From Nitrososphaeria archaeon (GTDB lineage Archaea > Thermoproteota > Nitrososphaeria > Conexivisphaerales > UBA164), in the NCBI GenBank assembly GCA_029775955.1, contig JARVJW010000013.1, forward strand, positions 1 through 6,914: 6,914 nucleotides of DNA, in the 5' to 3' direction. The notes under the pieces were generated by a model. That model searched no databases. It was not told the origin of the DNA and was given only the letters and a program-made list of their open reading frames with translations. Positions 1 to 5,447 of this stretch are shown here, one piece after another. How positions within the stretch are numbered: position 1 is the stretch's first letter; each line of letters starts with the position of its first letter. The position numbers and the translations under genes were made by a program.

Positions 1-14
1 AAAGAGGCAACTTC

Positions 15-110
15 AAGGGTGGAGACCTTAGAACCCTTTAGGGTGGAGAGTATGTCAGATATCTAATCTGACATCCACCCTTAAAAGTGGGTTTTCCCGC
101 TCACTTTTAA
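15..110. other. Cluster of inverted repeats (possible 3' part of a structured RNA)
   Basis: Three consecutive pairings can be read directly. AAGGGT (15-20) pairs with ACCCTT (33-38). AGGGTGGA (40-47) pairs with TCCACCCT (74-81) and encloses a perfect 8-bp hairpin, TGTCAGAT (53-60) with ATCTGACA (66-73). TTAAAAGTG (81-89) pairs with CACTTTTAA (102-110). The word AGGGTGGAGA also occurs twice (16-25 and 40-49), so the right-hand TCCACCCT could pair with either copy. The stretch looks clearly richer in G and C than the DNA at 111-185, which fits a structured RNA in an AT-rich genome. A run of six T at 131-136 could end a plus-strand transcript. I could not match it to tRNA, 5S, SRP, RNase P or TPP-riboswitch consensus from memory. 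Alternatives are the end of a protein gene (two plus frames are open from base 1) or a terminator array. The strand is undecided. Confidence 0.4.
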
Positions 111-149
111 TGATACATAGTCAATATACATTTTTTGCTATAATTTAAT

Positions 150-166
150 CAAAAAATTTAAATTTT
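150..166 (+). promoter_or_regulatory. Promoter core (TATA box) of the Lrp-family gene
   Basis: TTTAAA at 157-162 is centred about 26 bases before the ATG at 186, preceded by a purine-rich stretch at 151-156 that could act as a BRE. No ribosome binding site lies between box and ATG, so a leaderless transcript starting at or very near the ATG is the simplest reading. The box lies inside a perfect 14-base palindrome (153-166), a possible operator. The whole region is nearly pure A and T, so other TATA-like words exist, for example at 139-147. Confidence 0.5.
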
Positions 167-185
167 ATTCTATATACCCTTAATA

Positions 186-647
186 ATGCAAAAATTACTC
201 AAGATAGACGACAAGGATATAAAAATTCTAAGAGAGCTTGTCAGCGATGCTTCCCAGAGTGTTCCTCATCTTAGCAAAAAGCTTAACATGGATTCAAGCG
301 TGGTTTACAGTAGAATTAAGAGAATGATAAAGCTCGGATACATAGAAGGATATACAGTGCAAGTTAATGATGAAATGCTTGGATGGGAAGTGCTTGCAAT
401 AATAGGCATAAATGCAGAATCAAAAAAACGAGACGCAGTTTATGAGGCCCTTTACAAGATGCCTGAAATAAGGCAGGTAAATGAAGTGACCGGAAGGTAT
501 GATTTTCTTGCTTTCCTAAAGGCCAAGACAATAGAGGACCTGCATACCTTAATAACAGATAAAGTTGGAATAATAGAAGGTGTAAACTACACTGAGACAT
601 TTATTTCACTAAGGTCAAAAATAAAGAGCTTTGAATTGTTGGCATGA
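186..647 (+). CDS. Lrp/AsnC-family transcriptional regulator
   Basis: This 153-residue protein has the usual size and layout of the family. An N-terminal winged helix-turn-helix spans about residues 6-55, with the Lrp-like opening IDDKDIKILRELVSDA and a recognition helix around 38-50. A C-terminal RAM (ligand-binding and oligomerisation) domain spans about 66-150 and contains the typical TGRYDFLAF segment at 102-110. Family members form dimers to octamers, bind DNA and often respond to amino acids; many regulate their own gene. The effector cannot be read from the sequence. The gene appears leaderless, with a TATA box about 26 bases upstream. Its stop overlaps the start of the next gene (ATGA, 644-647), so the two are probably cotranscribed and translationally coupled. 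Whether it acts locally (on its own operon or the nearby genes) or globally is unknown. Confidence 0.9.
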   Translation: MQKLLKIDDKDIKILRELVSDASQSVPHLSKKLNMDSSVVYSRIKRMIKLGYIEGYTVQVNDEMLGWEVLAIIGINAESKKRDAVYEALYKMPEIRQVNEVTGRYDFLAFLKAKTIEDLHTLITDKVGIIEGVNYTETFISLRSKIKSFELLA

Positions 648-1627
648 ATTCGGTTATTATTTTGGAGTTTAAATCAGAAGAAAGCTTGGAGTGCTTTATA
701 AAGAAAAGAAAACTTAAAATAATTGAACGAGGCAACCGCATAGCCATAGTAAGTGGCAGTAACCCTTCTGAGCTTGCAATAAAGCTCAGTTCTGAAATAG
801 GTCCGTTAAGCGTAAGGTTGGCTTTTCAGTTTAAGGACTATAGGTCCATATTTGAAGAATATTTAACTCGCTCAAAAATCAAAAATCCAGTAGACTTTAG
901 TGTGACATCATTAAAAGGTGTAGACCAAATAAAGCTTTACTACAATCTTGTGGAGGAAGCAATAAACACCTTGCCTGGCCTAAGAATTTCAGAGGTGGAA
1001 CCTAAAGCAGTTTATAACGTATTTATCGGAGAAAGCTCATATCTTGAAATCTGGAGCGACAATGGCATCGGCGGCAATGCTTGTAGTAAGGATGAAATGA
1101 TAGGCATTTTCTTTACAGGATCCAAGGAGTCGTTTAATATAACGTTCAATGCAATAAAAAGCGGTTATAACCTAAAACTTTTTTACCCATATATTGATGA
1201 ATCAAGCCTAAGAAATGCGGTTTATCTTACATGGAGGTTGGCGAAATTGGGAAATATTACACTATTGGTTTACAGGGAAAGTGGCACGCCAAGCCTAAAT
1301 GGACTCACCGAATTGCTTTTGGCATCCAAAACAATAAAAACAATGATAATTCCTTGCGAAGTGACAGCCAAAATTGGGGCTAGAGCAATATTAAAGGCCG
1401 TCATGAGCACAGGCATTACACCACTGGTGTTGGGATGTTTAGACGAAATTAAAGAATCCAAAACAGATGATATCAAACCAAAATTCAATAATGAAATTTA
1501 CTTGTCTGATATAAGCAGCGGTAAACCAGTTGCTGTGGAGGTAACTGCTGACCCAAGCAATATGGGCATGCATATCATGCTAGACAGCATAGTACCACAT
1601 CTTTTAGATGGCAACCAGAAATTATAG
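644..1627 (+). CDS. ThiI-like protein with THUMP region and degenerate PP-loop
   Basis: This 327-residue protein resembles the tRNA 4-thiouridine synthase ThiI in overall order, but looks catalytically altered. An N-terminal ferredoxin-like and THUMP region spans about residues 1-140; the stretch near 93-137 ends in EVEPKAVYNVFIGESSYLEIW, matching the THUMP pattern, and leads into GIGG at 141-144, where ThiI has GxGGLPVG. Next, where ThiI carries the PP-loop SGGxDS that binds ATP, this protein reads TGSKES (158-163), followed by the expected helix and strand (FNAIKSGYNLKLFYPY). IIPCEV (235-240) and LVLGCLDEI (261-269) may correspond to later strands of the fold. No rhodanese domain is present, and the protein is shorter than most full ThiI enzymes. 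By family knowledge THUMP domains bind tRNA, so an RNA-binding or non-catalytic role is possible. It is the second gene after the Lrp regulator, with a 4-base overlap. No ribosome binding site is visible. The ThiI relationship is inferred by eye. Confidence 0.6.
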   Translation: MNSVIILEFKSEESLECFIKKRKLKIIERGNRIAIVSGSNPSELAIKLSSEIGPLSVRLAFQFKDYRSIFEEYLTRSKIKNPVDFSVTSLKGVDQIKLYYNLVEEAINTLPGLRISEVEPKAVYNVFIGESSYLEIWSDNGIGGNACSKDEMIGIFFTGSKESFNITFNAIKSGYNLKLFYPYIDESSLRNAVYLTWRLAKLGNITLLVYRESGTPSLNGLTELLLASKTIKTMIIPCEVTAKIGARAILKAVMSTGITPLVLGCLDEIKESKTDDIKPKFNNEIYLSDISSGKPVAVEVTADPSNMGMHIMLDSIVPHLLDGNQKL

Positions 1628-1646
1628 TAATTTAATGTACCATCAA

Positions 1647-1662
1647 TTTTTGAAGCCGTTTT
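1647..1662 (+). terminator. T-rich terminator-like stretch after the Lrp/ThiI-like unit
   Basis: TTTTT at 1647-1651 and TTTT at 1659-1662 lie 20-35 bases after the stop codon of the ThiI-like gene. Archaeal RNA polymerase commonly stops at oligo-T without a hairpin, so this could end the upstream transcript before the promoter of the next unit. The runs are short, so support is modest. Confidence 0.3.
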
Positions 1663-1681
1663 AATAATGCAGTTAAAAGTT

Positions 1682-1689
1682 CATATACT
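1682..1689 (+). promoter_or_regulatory. Putative TATA box of the stalk-protein/AC39 unit
   Basis: CATATACT is centred about 26 bases before the ATG at 1712, the spacing seen at the other inferred leaderless starts in this window, and is preceded by AAAAG-type bases that could serve as BRE. No ribosome binding site precedes the ATG. The match to the TATA consensus is weaker than at the thermosome/PAC2 promoters. Confidence 0.35.
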
Positions 1690-1711
1690 GTGCTTAACAT
1701 TATTTTAGCAA

Positions 1712-2041
1712 ATGGATGCAAATGAACTAATTGGGTTTATAAAAGAAGTAAATGATGAACTGGATAATGCTTGGAAAAAAGTGCTGCAAATGCAAGATCA
1801 AATAAATGAGTTTTCTAAAAAAAATGCCATCAGTGCATATGAAAAATACATTGAACGAGTAAAATCAGAGATAAAAAATGATGAGGAATCAGCTATGCCA
1901 GAATTTAAAAGGGAAGTCCAGACAATAAAGGCAAATTATGAGCACCAGGAATCCTCAATGCAAGCAGCATACAAACAAAAATGGGATGAAATTAAAACGC
2001 ATTTAAAATCTATTATGGTGAACTATTTTGAGGAAAAATAA
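1712..2041 (+). CDS. Small helical coiled-coil protein, candidate A/V-ATPase stalk subunit (H/G-like)
   Basis: This 109-residue protein is rich in Lys, Glu, Gln and Asn, has a single glycine and a single proline (Pro63), and appears almost entirely helical with heptad-like spacing. It has no membrane segment or signal peptide. No enzyme motif is visible. Length and composition match the small peripheral-stalk subunit H (also called G or AhaH) of archaeal A/V-type ATPases, which pairs with subunit E to form the stator. The strongest argument is context: it overlaps by 14 bases the gene for an AC39-type subunit, itself part of the central stalk of such ATPases. A truncated or diverged subunit E is an alternative, since E precedes C in many archaeal operons, but E is normally near 200 residues. 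The coiled-coil composition alone is not diagnostic. The ATG at 1712 has a TATA-like box about 26 bases upstream and no ribosome binding site, suggesting a leaderless message. Confidence 0.5.
   Translation: MDANELIGFIKEVNDELDNAWKKVLQMQDQINEFSKKNAISAYEKYIERVKSEIKNDEESAMPEFKREVQTIKANYEHQESSMQAAYKQKWDEIKTHLKSIMVNYFEEK
2017..2021 (+). promoter_or_regulatory. Ribosome binding site GGTGA that sets a TTG start
   Basis: GGTGA lies inside the end of the stalk-protein gene, exactly 6 bases before the TTG at 2028. The same word with the same spacing precedes the ATG of hsp20. An in-frame TGA at 2019-2021 rules out a longer reading, and the first in-frame ATG is more than 100 bases downstream and would remove the N-terminal helix of the AC39 protein. 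TTG 2028 is therefore the best start. Confidence 0.7.
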
Positions 2042-2921
2042 AATTTACTCAATAGCATGGTCCAGGGCAATAGCTGGAAGAATTTCGACAAGGGAGGAAC
2101 TGCTTTCTTATCTGTCTCTAAACAGTGAAAGGGAACTAATGGAAAGGGTTACAAGAAAGCTCGGAATTAAGCAACAATATGATTCTGTAGCCTCTGAGCT
2201 TAAAAACTACATTGGAACCGTTGCTGTTAACATGTCACTGGTGTCCGATATTGCTGTTGCTCAACTAAGAACATTGCAAATACATAACATAAAGCTAACT
2301 ATTGAAAGAAAGATAGCGGGGCGCAGGGAATTTGAAAAAAACGGCATGTATACTTCAAATGGGGTGCCATTGCTTGAAATGCAAGTTAAAAAAATTTATG
2401 AATCAGATTCACTGGAAAGAGTCAGGACTGGCATATCCTGGGTGGATGAGCTTCTGATAAGGTTGATAAGGGTTGGAGGAGAACAGCTAGATGCAGGCAT
2501 TATATCACTACTTCTGGAAAAAGAAAGGATTATTTTTATGAGCAAGTGGAAACAACTTGGGTCAATGGCCAAGTTTGAAGCTGATGCATACAATTTAAAA
2601 GTTAGCTTGATGTTGGGAGATACAAAAAGTGGGCTTGCAGATAGAATGTACATAGGAGAAAAGCCAAAGGCTATGAGCATGGCAGAAACCCTGTCATCGT
2701 TGCAAAAAAAATATGATTTGCACAGCGAGCCCTTGGACCTGGATTTATTTGTCGAAAATGCCAGACATGAGCTTGCACTTAGAAACATGATACGATTTGA
2801 TGAATCTAATTCCTATGCTGCTTTGCAGTTGCTTTTAGGATTCGAAAAAATGATTAATGCAATAAATCAAAGCATTAAACAAAAAATAAATAAAGAATAT
2901 GCTTTAAAAATAATCATTTAA
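2028..2921 (+). CDS. atpC: A/V-type ATPase subunit C (AC39/subunit d family)
   Basis: This 297-residue protein matches the AC39 family, the funnel-shaped subunit that joins the central stalk of archaeal A-type and eukaryotic V-type ATPases to the membrane rotor ring. The family is built from three similar helical parts, each with a pattern like (D/E)xxNIKxxxxxKxxG. Here these read LQIHNIKLTIERKIAG (83-98), EADAYNLKVSLMLGDTKSG (184-202) and a looser copy near 265-290 (YAALQLLLGFEKMINAINQ). The opening YSIAWSRAIAGRISTREELL (7-26) matches the family's Y-x-x-A-R start with helix. At about 300 residues it is shorter than the usual 330-360, with loops trimmed. It starts at TTG, set by GGTGA 6 bases upstream, and overlaps the preceding stalk-like gene by 14 bases. 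The stop lies 4 bases from that of the convergent thermosome gene. No other ATPase subunit is seen nearby, so the rest of the complex must be encoded elsewhere. Confidence 0.72.
   Translation: MRKNKIYSIAWSRAIAGRISTREELLSYLSLNSERELMERVTRKLGIKQQYDSVASELKNYIGTVAVNMSLVSDIAVAQLRTLQIHNIKLTIERKIAGRREFEKNGMYTSNGVPLLEMQVKKIYESDSLERVRTGISWVDELLIRLIRVGGEQLDAGIISLLLEKERIIFMSKWKQLGSMAKFEADAYNLKVSLMLGDTKSGLADRMYIGEKPKAMSMAETLSSLQKKYDLHSEPLDLDLFVENARHELALRNMIRFDESNSYAALQLLLGFEKMINAINQSIKQKINKEYALKIII
2881..2886 (-). terminator. Oligo-T stretch downstream of the thermosome gene
   Basis: Read on the minus strand, six consecutive T occur about 40 bases after the thermosome stop codon, inside the 3' end of the convergent AC39 gene, with more T-rich sequence on both sides. 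Archaeal termination at U-rich stretches makes this a reasonable 3' end for the thermosome message. Confidence 0.3.
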
Positions 2922-2930
2922 GTGATTATT
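2909..2930. terminator. Inverted repeat across two convergent stop codons
   Basis: AATAATCA (2909-2916) and TGATTATT (2923-2930) form a perfect 8-bp stem with a 6-base loop. The element covers the stop codons of both the AC39 gene (2919-2921) and the thermosome gene (2926-2928) and is readable from both strands. A bidirectional 3'-end or RNA-stabilising hairpin is possible, although archaeal terminators do not need hairpins and the stem is AT-rich. Confidence 0.35.
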
Positions 2931-4566
2931 CTGGCTTTGGTGGCTGTTGCCCACCGCCAGTCGGCTTTCCTGCAGCTATCAGGTCATCTATTTTGATTAT
3001 CATTGAAGATACTTCTGTTGCAGACCTGATGACTTGCTCTTTTACAACCTCTGGTTCTATGATGTTGTTTGCAAGCATATCTTCAACTTTCCCATTTAAT
3101 ACGTTAATTCCAACCCACTTTTTTCCATTCTGGTGTCCTGATTGGAGTTCAGGTAGCACATCCAGCGGGTTAAGTCCAGCATTTTCTGCAAGCACCATAG
3201 GAATCATTTCTAGCGCATCAGCAAATGCATAAGCCGCTAGTTGAACTCTCCCTTCAAGGGTACCTGCCCACTTCCTCAACTGCGTAACTACCTCTGTTTC
3301 TGCAGCACCACCTCCAGCCACAATTGACGGTTTTTCGATGACATCCTTAACTGTCATTAGCGCATCATGTATTGACCTTTCGGCCTCATCCACCACACGC
3401 TGAGCTCCTCCCCTCACTAGTATTGTCACTGCTTTTGGATTCTTGCACCCTTCAATGAATACCCATTTGTCCTCTTCAACCTTTCTTTCTTCTACTACAT
3501 CTGCATATCCTAAATCATCTGCTGATAGGTCATCAATACTTGTGACGTTTCTGCCTCCTGTTGCCCTTGCAAGCTTGTCCATGTCGCTCATTTTAATTCT
3601 TCTAACAGCCAAAATACCCTCTTTGGCAAGGTAATGCTGAGCCATATCATCAATTCCCTTCTGGCACAAAACAACATTAGCTCCAACTGATTTTATCTTT
3701 TCAACCATGTCCCGCAGGAGCTTTGTCTCCTCATCAAGAAATGCTTTCATTTGTTCTGGGTCTGTTATATTTATCTTAGCATCAATTTCAGTCTTCTCAA
3801 TTTCTAGCGGGGCATTTAACAGGGCAATCTTTGCTTTCTTTACGGTCTTTGGCATGCCTGCATGCACAACTTCTTTATCAACAACCACTCCCCTTATGAG
3901 AGTAGTGTTTTTTATTGATGCTCCTGGTTTCTTTTCGACCTTTACGTTGTCAATGTCAACTCTGTAAGTTCCGTCTTTCTTGTCAGCTACCTGGGAAACA
4001 GCATCAACGATCAGATCTGAGAGATAGGCCGCATCAGAAGAAACTACCTTTGTGCCTATAGTGGTCATTGCTATCTTCTTTAATGTTGCCTTGTCTTCTG
4101 CGCTAACTTTATCGGCCACCCTCCTTAACGTGTTTACAGCTTCTTGGGAGGATTTCATGTATCCATCAATTATTATTGTTGGGTGTACCCCTTTCTGTAT
4201 GAGTTCCTCAGCTTTTTCGACCAGATATCCAGCCAACACCACAGTTGAAGTGGTTCCGTCTCCAACTTCGTTATCAGTAGCCTTGGAAATTTCTACCATC
4301 ATCTTTGCGGCGGGGTGCTGAACATCCATTTCCTTTAAGATAGTGGCTCCATCATTTGTAACAGTCACATCCCCAAGACTGTCAACCAGCATTTTATCCA
4401 TGCCTCTCGGACCCAAGCTGCTCTTGACGACGTCCCTAATCAGTTTCACCGCCTCAAAATTGTTACGTTGGGCTTCTTTGCCCTTCTTTTCAGTGGTCCC
4501 TTCCTTCAGTATCAGTACAGGTTGACCACTCGCCGTCATAGCCGGAATTGCAGTTGTATCAGCCAT
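2926..4566 (-). CDS. thsA: Thermosome subunit (group II chaperonin)
   Basis: This 546-residue protein is a full-length group II chaperonin subunit. Such subunits form a double-ring ATP-driven folding chamber in the cytoplasm with a built-in lid. Visible signatures in order: LGPRGMDKMLVD (51-62), the nucleotide-binding NDGATI (71-76) and GDGTTS (102-107), the apical and lid region about 210-370, and the second half of the equatorial domain with RGGAQRVVDEAERSIHDAL (385-403), in which Asp401 occupies the place of the catalytic aspartate, and VAGGGA (416-421). It ends in a short tail, GGGQQPPKPE, without the GGM repeats found in many thermosomes. The start is supported by GAGGTGA 9 bases upstream and a TATA box that puts the transcript start about 22 bases before the ATG. 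It is divergent from a PAC2/Hsp20 pair with a mirrored promoter. Whether this is the only subunit (alpha versus beta or gamma) cannot be told, so the symbol is nominal. Confidence 0.97.
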   Translation of the reverse strand: MADTTAIPAMTASGQPVLILKEGTTEKKGKEAQRNNFEAVKLIRDVVKSSLGPRGMDKMLVDSLGDVTVTNDGATILKEMDVQHPAAKMMVEISKATDNEVGDGTTSTVVLAGYLVEKAEELIQKGVHPTIIIDGYMKSSQEAVNTLRRVADKVSAEDKATLKKIAMTTIGTKVVSSDAAYLSDLIVDAVSQVADKKDGTYRVDIDNVKVEKKPGASIKNTTLIRGVVVDKEVVHAGMPKTVKKAKIALLNAPLEIEKTEIDAKINITDPEQMKAFLDEETKLLRDMVEKIKSVGANVVLCQKGIDDMAQHYLAKEGILAVRRIKMSDMDKLARATGGRNVTSIDDLSADDLGYADVVEERKVEEDKWVFIEGCKNPKAVTILVRGGAQRVVDEAERSIHDALMTVKDVIEKPSIVAGGGAAETEVVTQLRKWAGTLEGRVQLAAYAFADALEMIPMVLAENAGLNPLDVLPELQSGHQNGKKWVGINVLNGKVEDMLANNIIEPEVVKEQVIRSATEVSSMIIKIDDLIAAGKPTGGGQQPPKPE

Positions 4567-4575
4567 TTTTCTTTT

Positions 4576-4582
4576 TCACCTC
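4576..4582 (-). promoter_or_regulatory. Ribosome binding site of the thermosome gene
   Basis: On the minus strand this reads GAGGTGA, a long match to the archaeal 16S rRNA tail, with a 9-base spacer to the ATG at 4566. It supports that ATG and shows that this gene, unlike its divergent neighbour, has a short leader. Confidence 0.8.
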
Positions 4583-4609
4583 TAAGGATGTTCACTATTT
4601 CAATAGATT

Positions 4610-4627
4610 GTTTATAAGCTTTTTCCT
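4610..4627 (-). promoter_or_regulatory. BRE/TATA promoter of the thermosome gene
   Basis: Read on the minus strand this is GGAAAAAGCTTATAAAC, a purine-rich BRE followed by a good TATA box. Placing the transcript start about 26 bases downstream, near 4588, gives a leader of roughly 22 bases that just includes the GAGGTGA site. The core TATAAGCTTT (4613-4622 on the plus strand) is mirrored at 4661-4670 in the promoter of the divergent gene. Confidence 0.7.
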
Positions 4628-4655
4628 GACTCCATGAATAAAATTACAAATAAAA

Positions 4656-4672
4656 GGCAGAAAGCTTATATT
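4656..4672 (+). promoter_or_regulatory. BRE/TATA promoter of the PAC2/Hsp20 unit
   Basis: GGCAGAAAGCTTATATT has the same BRE/TATA core as the divergent thermosome promoter. The TATA centre near 4668 lies about 27 bases before the ATG at 4695, so the message is probably leaderless. An upstream in-frame TTG at 4671 would overlap the TATA box itself and so is unlikely to be the start. Confidence 0.65.
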
Positions 4673-4694
4673 GAGTTCTGATGTTAAACCTAAT

Positions 4695-5441
4695 ATGCCA
4701 GAGAAAAAATATGGAAATATAACAGTAACAGAACTGGAACCAATACCCAAGGGCCTGATTGCCATTGAAGGGCTTCCTGACATAGGTCTTGTTGGCGTAA
4801 TTGCTTCATCATTCCTTATTGATACATTTAATTTAAAACCTGTTGCTGTAATTAAAAGCCCCTTGATGCCTCCCGTGCAGGTAGTTCATATGGGAGTCAT
4901 AGTTGAACCTATTAAAGTATTTGGAAATGATTCAATTCTTGTAATTTCATCTGAAGTGCCAATACCTGCAACACTCATAACTTCTCTTGCAACAGCTATT
5001 GCAGAGTGGCTTACAGAAAAGAGGATAAGCATGCTTATTTCCTTAAACGGTTACCCATCACAGAAGAGAATCGACCAGATTGAGCCTCATGTAGTTGCTG
5101 TTGCAAATAATCTGTCTTTAATAGAAATGATAAAACAAAAAAATATAGAGGTTCTGGATGACGGCTTTATTTCAGGGGTCTTTGCACTGCTCATGAGTGA
5201 ACTTGCAGCAAAAGGGACTAATGCGATTGCGCTCATTGCACAGGCATTTGAAAACTACCCTGACCCAGGAGCAGCTGCCGCTTCACTCAAGGCGGTTTCA
5301 GGGCTTATAAACCTAAAACTGGACCTTAAGCCGCTCCTTGACAAGGCTGATGAAATGAGGTTAAACATGAGTAACCTCGTGCAGCAAACAGCCGCCCAAA
5401 AGCAGGGAATTGAAGGTCCCTTAACAACCATGTACAGGTGA
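4695..5441 (+). CDS. PAC2-family proteasome assembly chaperone
   Basis: The 248-residue protein belongs to the PAC2 (DUF75) family, which in archaea includes PbaA and PbaB, chaperones related to the eukaryotic Pac1/Pac2 factors that bind the 20S proteasome alpha ring. The family opening motif GLPDIGLVGVIASSFLID is at residues 26-43. The SPLMPP segment (55-60), a Rossmann-like run of strands and helices to about 185, and YPDPGAAAASLKAV (188-201) follow. The last three residues, Met-Tyr-Arg (246-248), fit the HbYX rule (hydrophobic, Tyr, any) used to dock onto the proteasome alpha ring. The reading frame extends back to TTG 4671 (256 residues), but that codon lies in the TATA box, so ATG 4695 is preferred. 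No ribosome binding site precedes it. The gene shares a mirrored promoter with the divergent thermosome, and its stop codon is embedded in the ribosome binding site of hsp20, so the two are probably cotranscribed. The exact partner is inferred, not shown. Confidence 0.85.
   Translation: MPEKKYGNITVTELEPIPKGLIAIEGLPDIGLVGVIASSFLIDTFNLKPVAVIKSPLMPPVQVVHMGVIVEPIKVFGNDSILVISSEVPIPATLITSLATAIAEWLTEKRISMLISLNGYPSQKRIDQIEPHVVAVANNLSLIEMIKQKNIEVLDDGFISGVFALLMSELAAKGTNAIALIAQAFENYPDPGAAAASLKAVSGLINLKLDLKPLLDKADEMRLNMSNLVQQTAAQKQGIEGPLTTMYR
5436..5441 (+). promoter_or_regulatory. Ribosome binding site of hsp20, overlapping the PAC2 stop
   Basis: AGGTGA contains the TGA stop codon of the PAC2 gene and sits 6 bases before the ATG at 5448. 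Ribosomes ending PAC2 are already placed on the hsp20 site, which suggests translational coupling. Confidence 0.7.
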
Positions 5442-5447
5442 TTTAAG

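Noticed and set aside
1..66. Open plus-strand frame from the window edge to TAA at 64-66 (reads KEATSRVETLEPF and on), possible C-terminus of an upstream gene; a second frame is open to TAG at 39-41.
   Set aside because: Only 21 and 12 codons are visible, neither peptide is recognisable, and the region is dominated by inverted repeats. It is kept as an alternative to a structured RNA, not as a gene call.
15..110. TPP riboswitch or SRP, RNase P or 5S RNA at the left edge.
   Set aside because: The hallmark conserved words of these families (for example CUGAGA of the TPP element, or the SRP GGAA/AGCA loops) are absent in the visible part on either strand.
364..600. Minus-strand open frame of 78 codons inside the Lrp gene.
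   Set aside because: It is antisense to a clear family member, with a Leu/Cys-rich composition typical of a shadow frame and no start signals.
2396..2788. Minus-strand open frame of 130 codons inside the AC39 gene.
   Set aside because: It is antisense to a gene with recognisable family repeats; its Ser/Leu-rich composition and absence of start signals mark it as a shadow.
2993..4525. Several plus-strand open frames of 60-89 codons antisense to the thermosome gene.
   Set aside because: The thermosome is full length and unambiguous; these frames are Ser/Phe-rich antisense translations without promoters or ribosome binding sites.
4671..4694. TTG at 4671 as start of the PAC2 protein (256 residues).
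   Set aside because: The codon overlaps the inferred TATA box, has no ribosome binding site, and the extra eight residues lie before the family domain; ATG 4695 fits a leaderless transcript.
4595..4783. Minus-strand frame of 62 codons across the divergent promoter.
   Set aside because: It overlaps both promoters and the PAC2 N-terminus, with no start signal or recognisable sequence.
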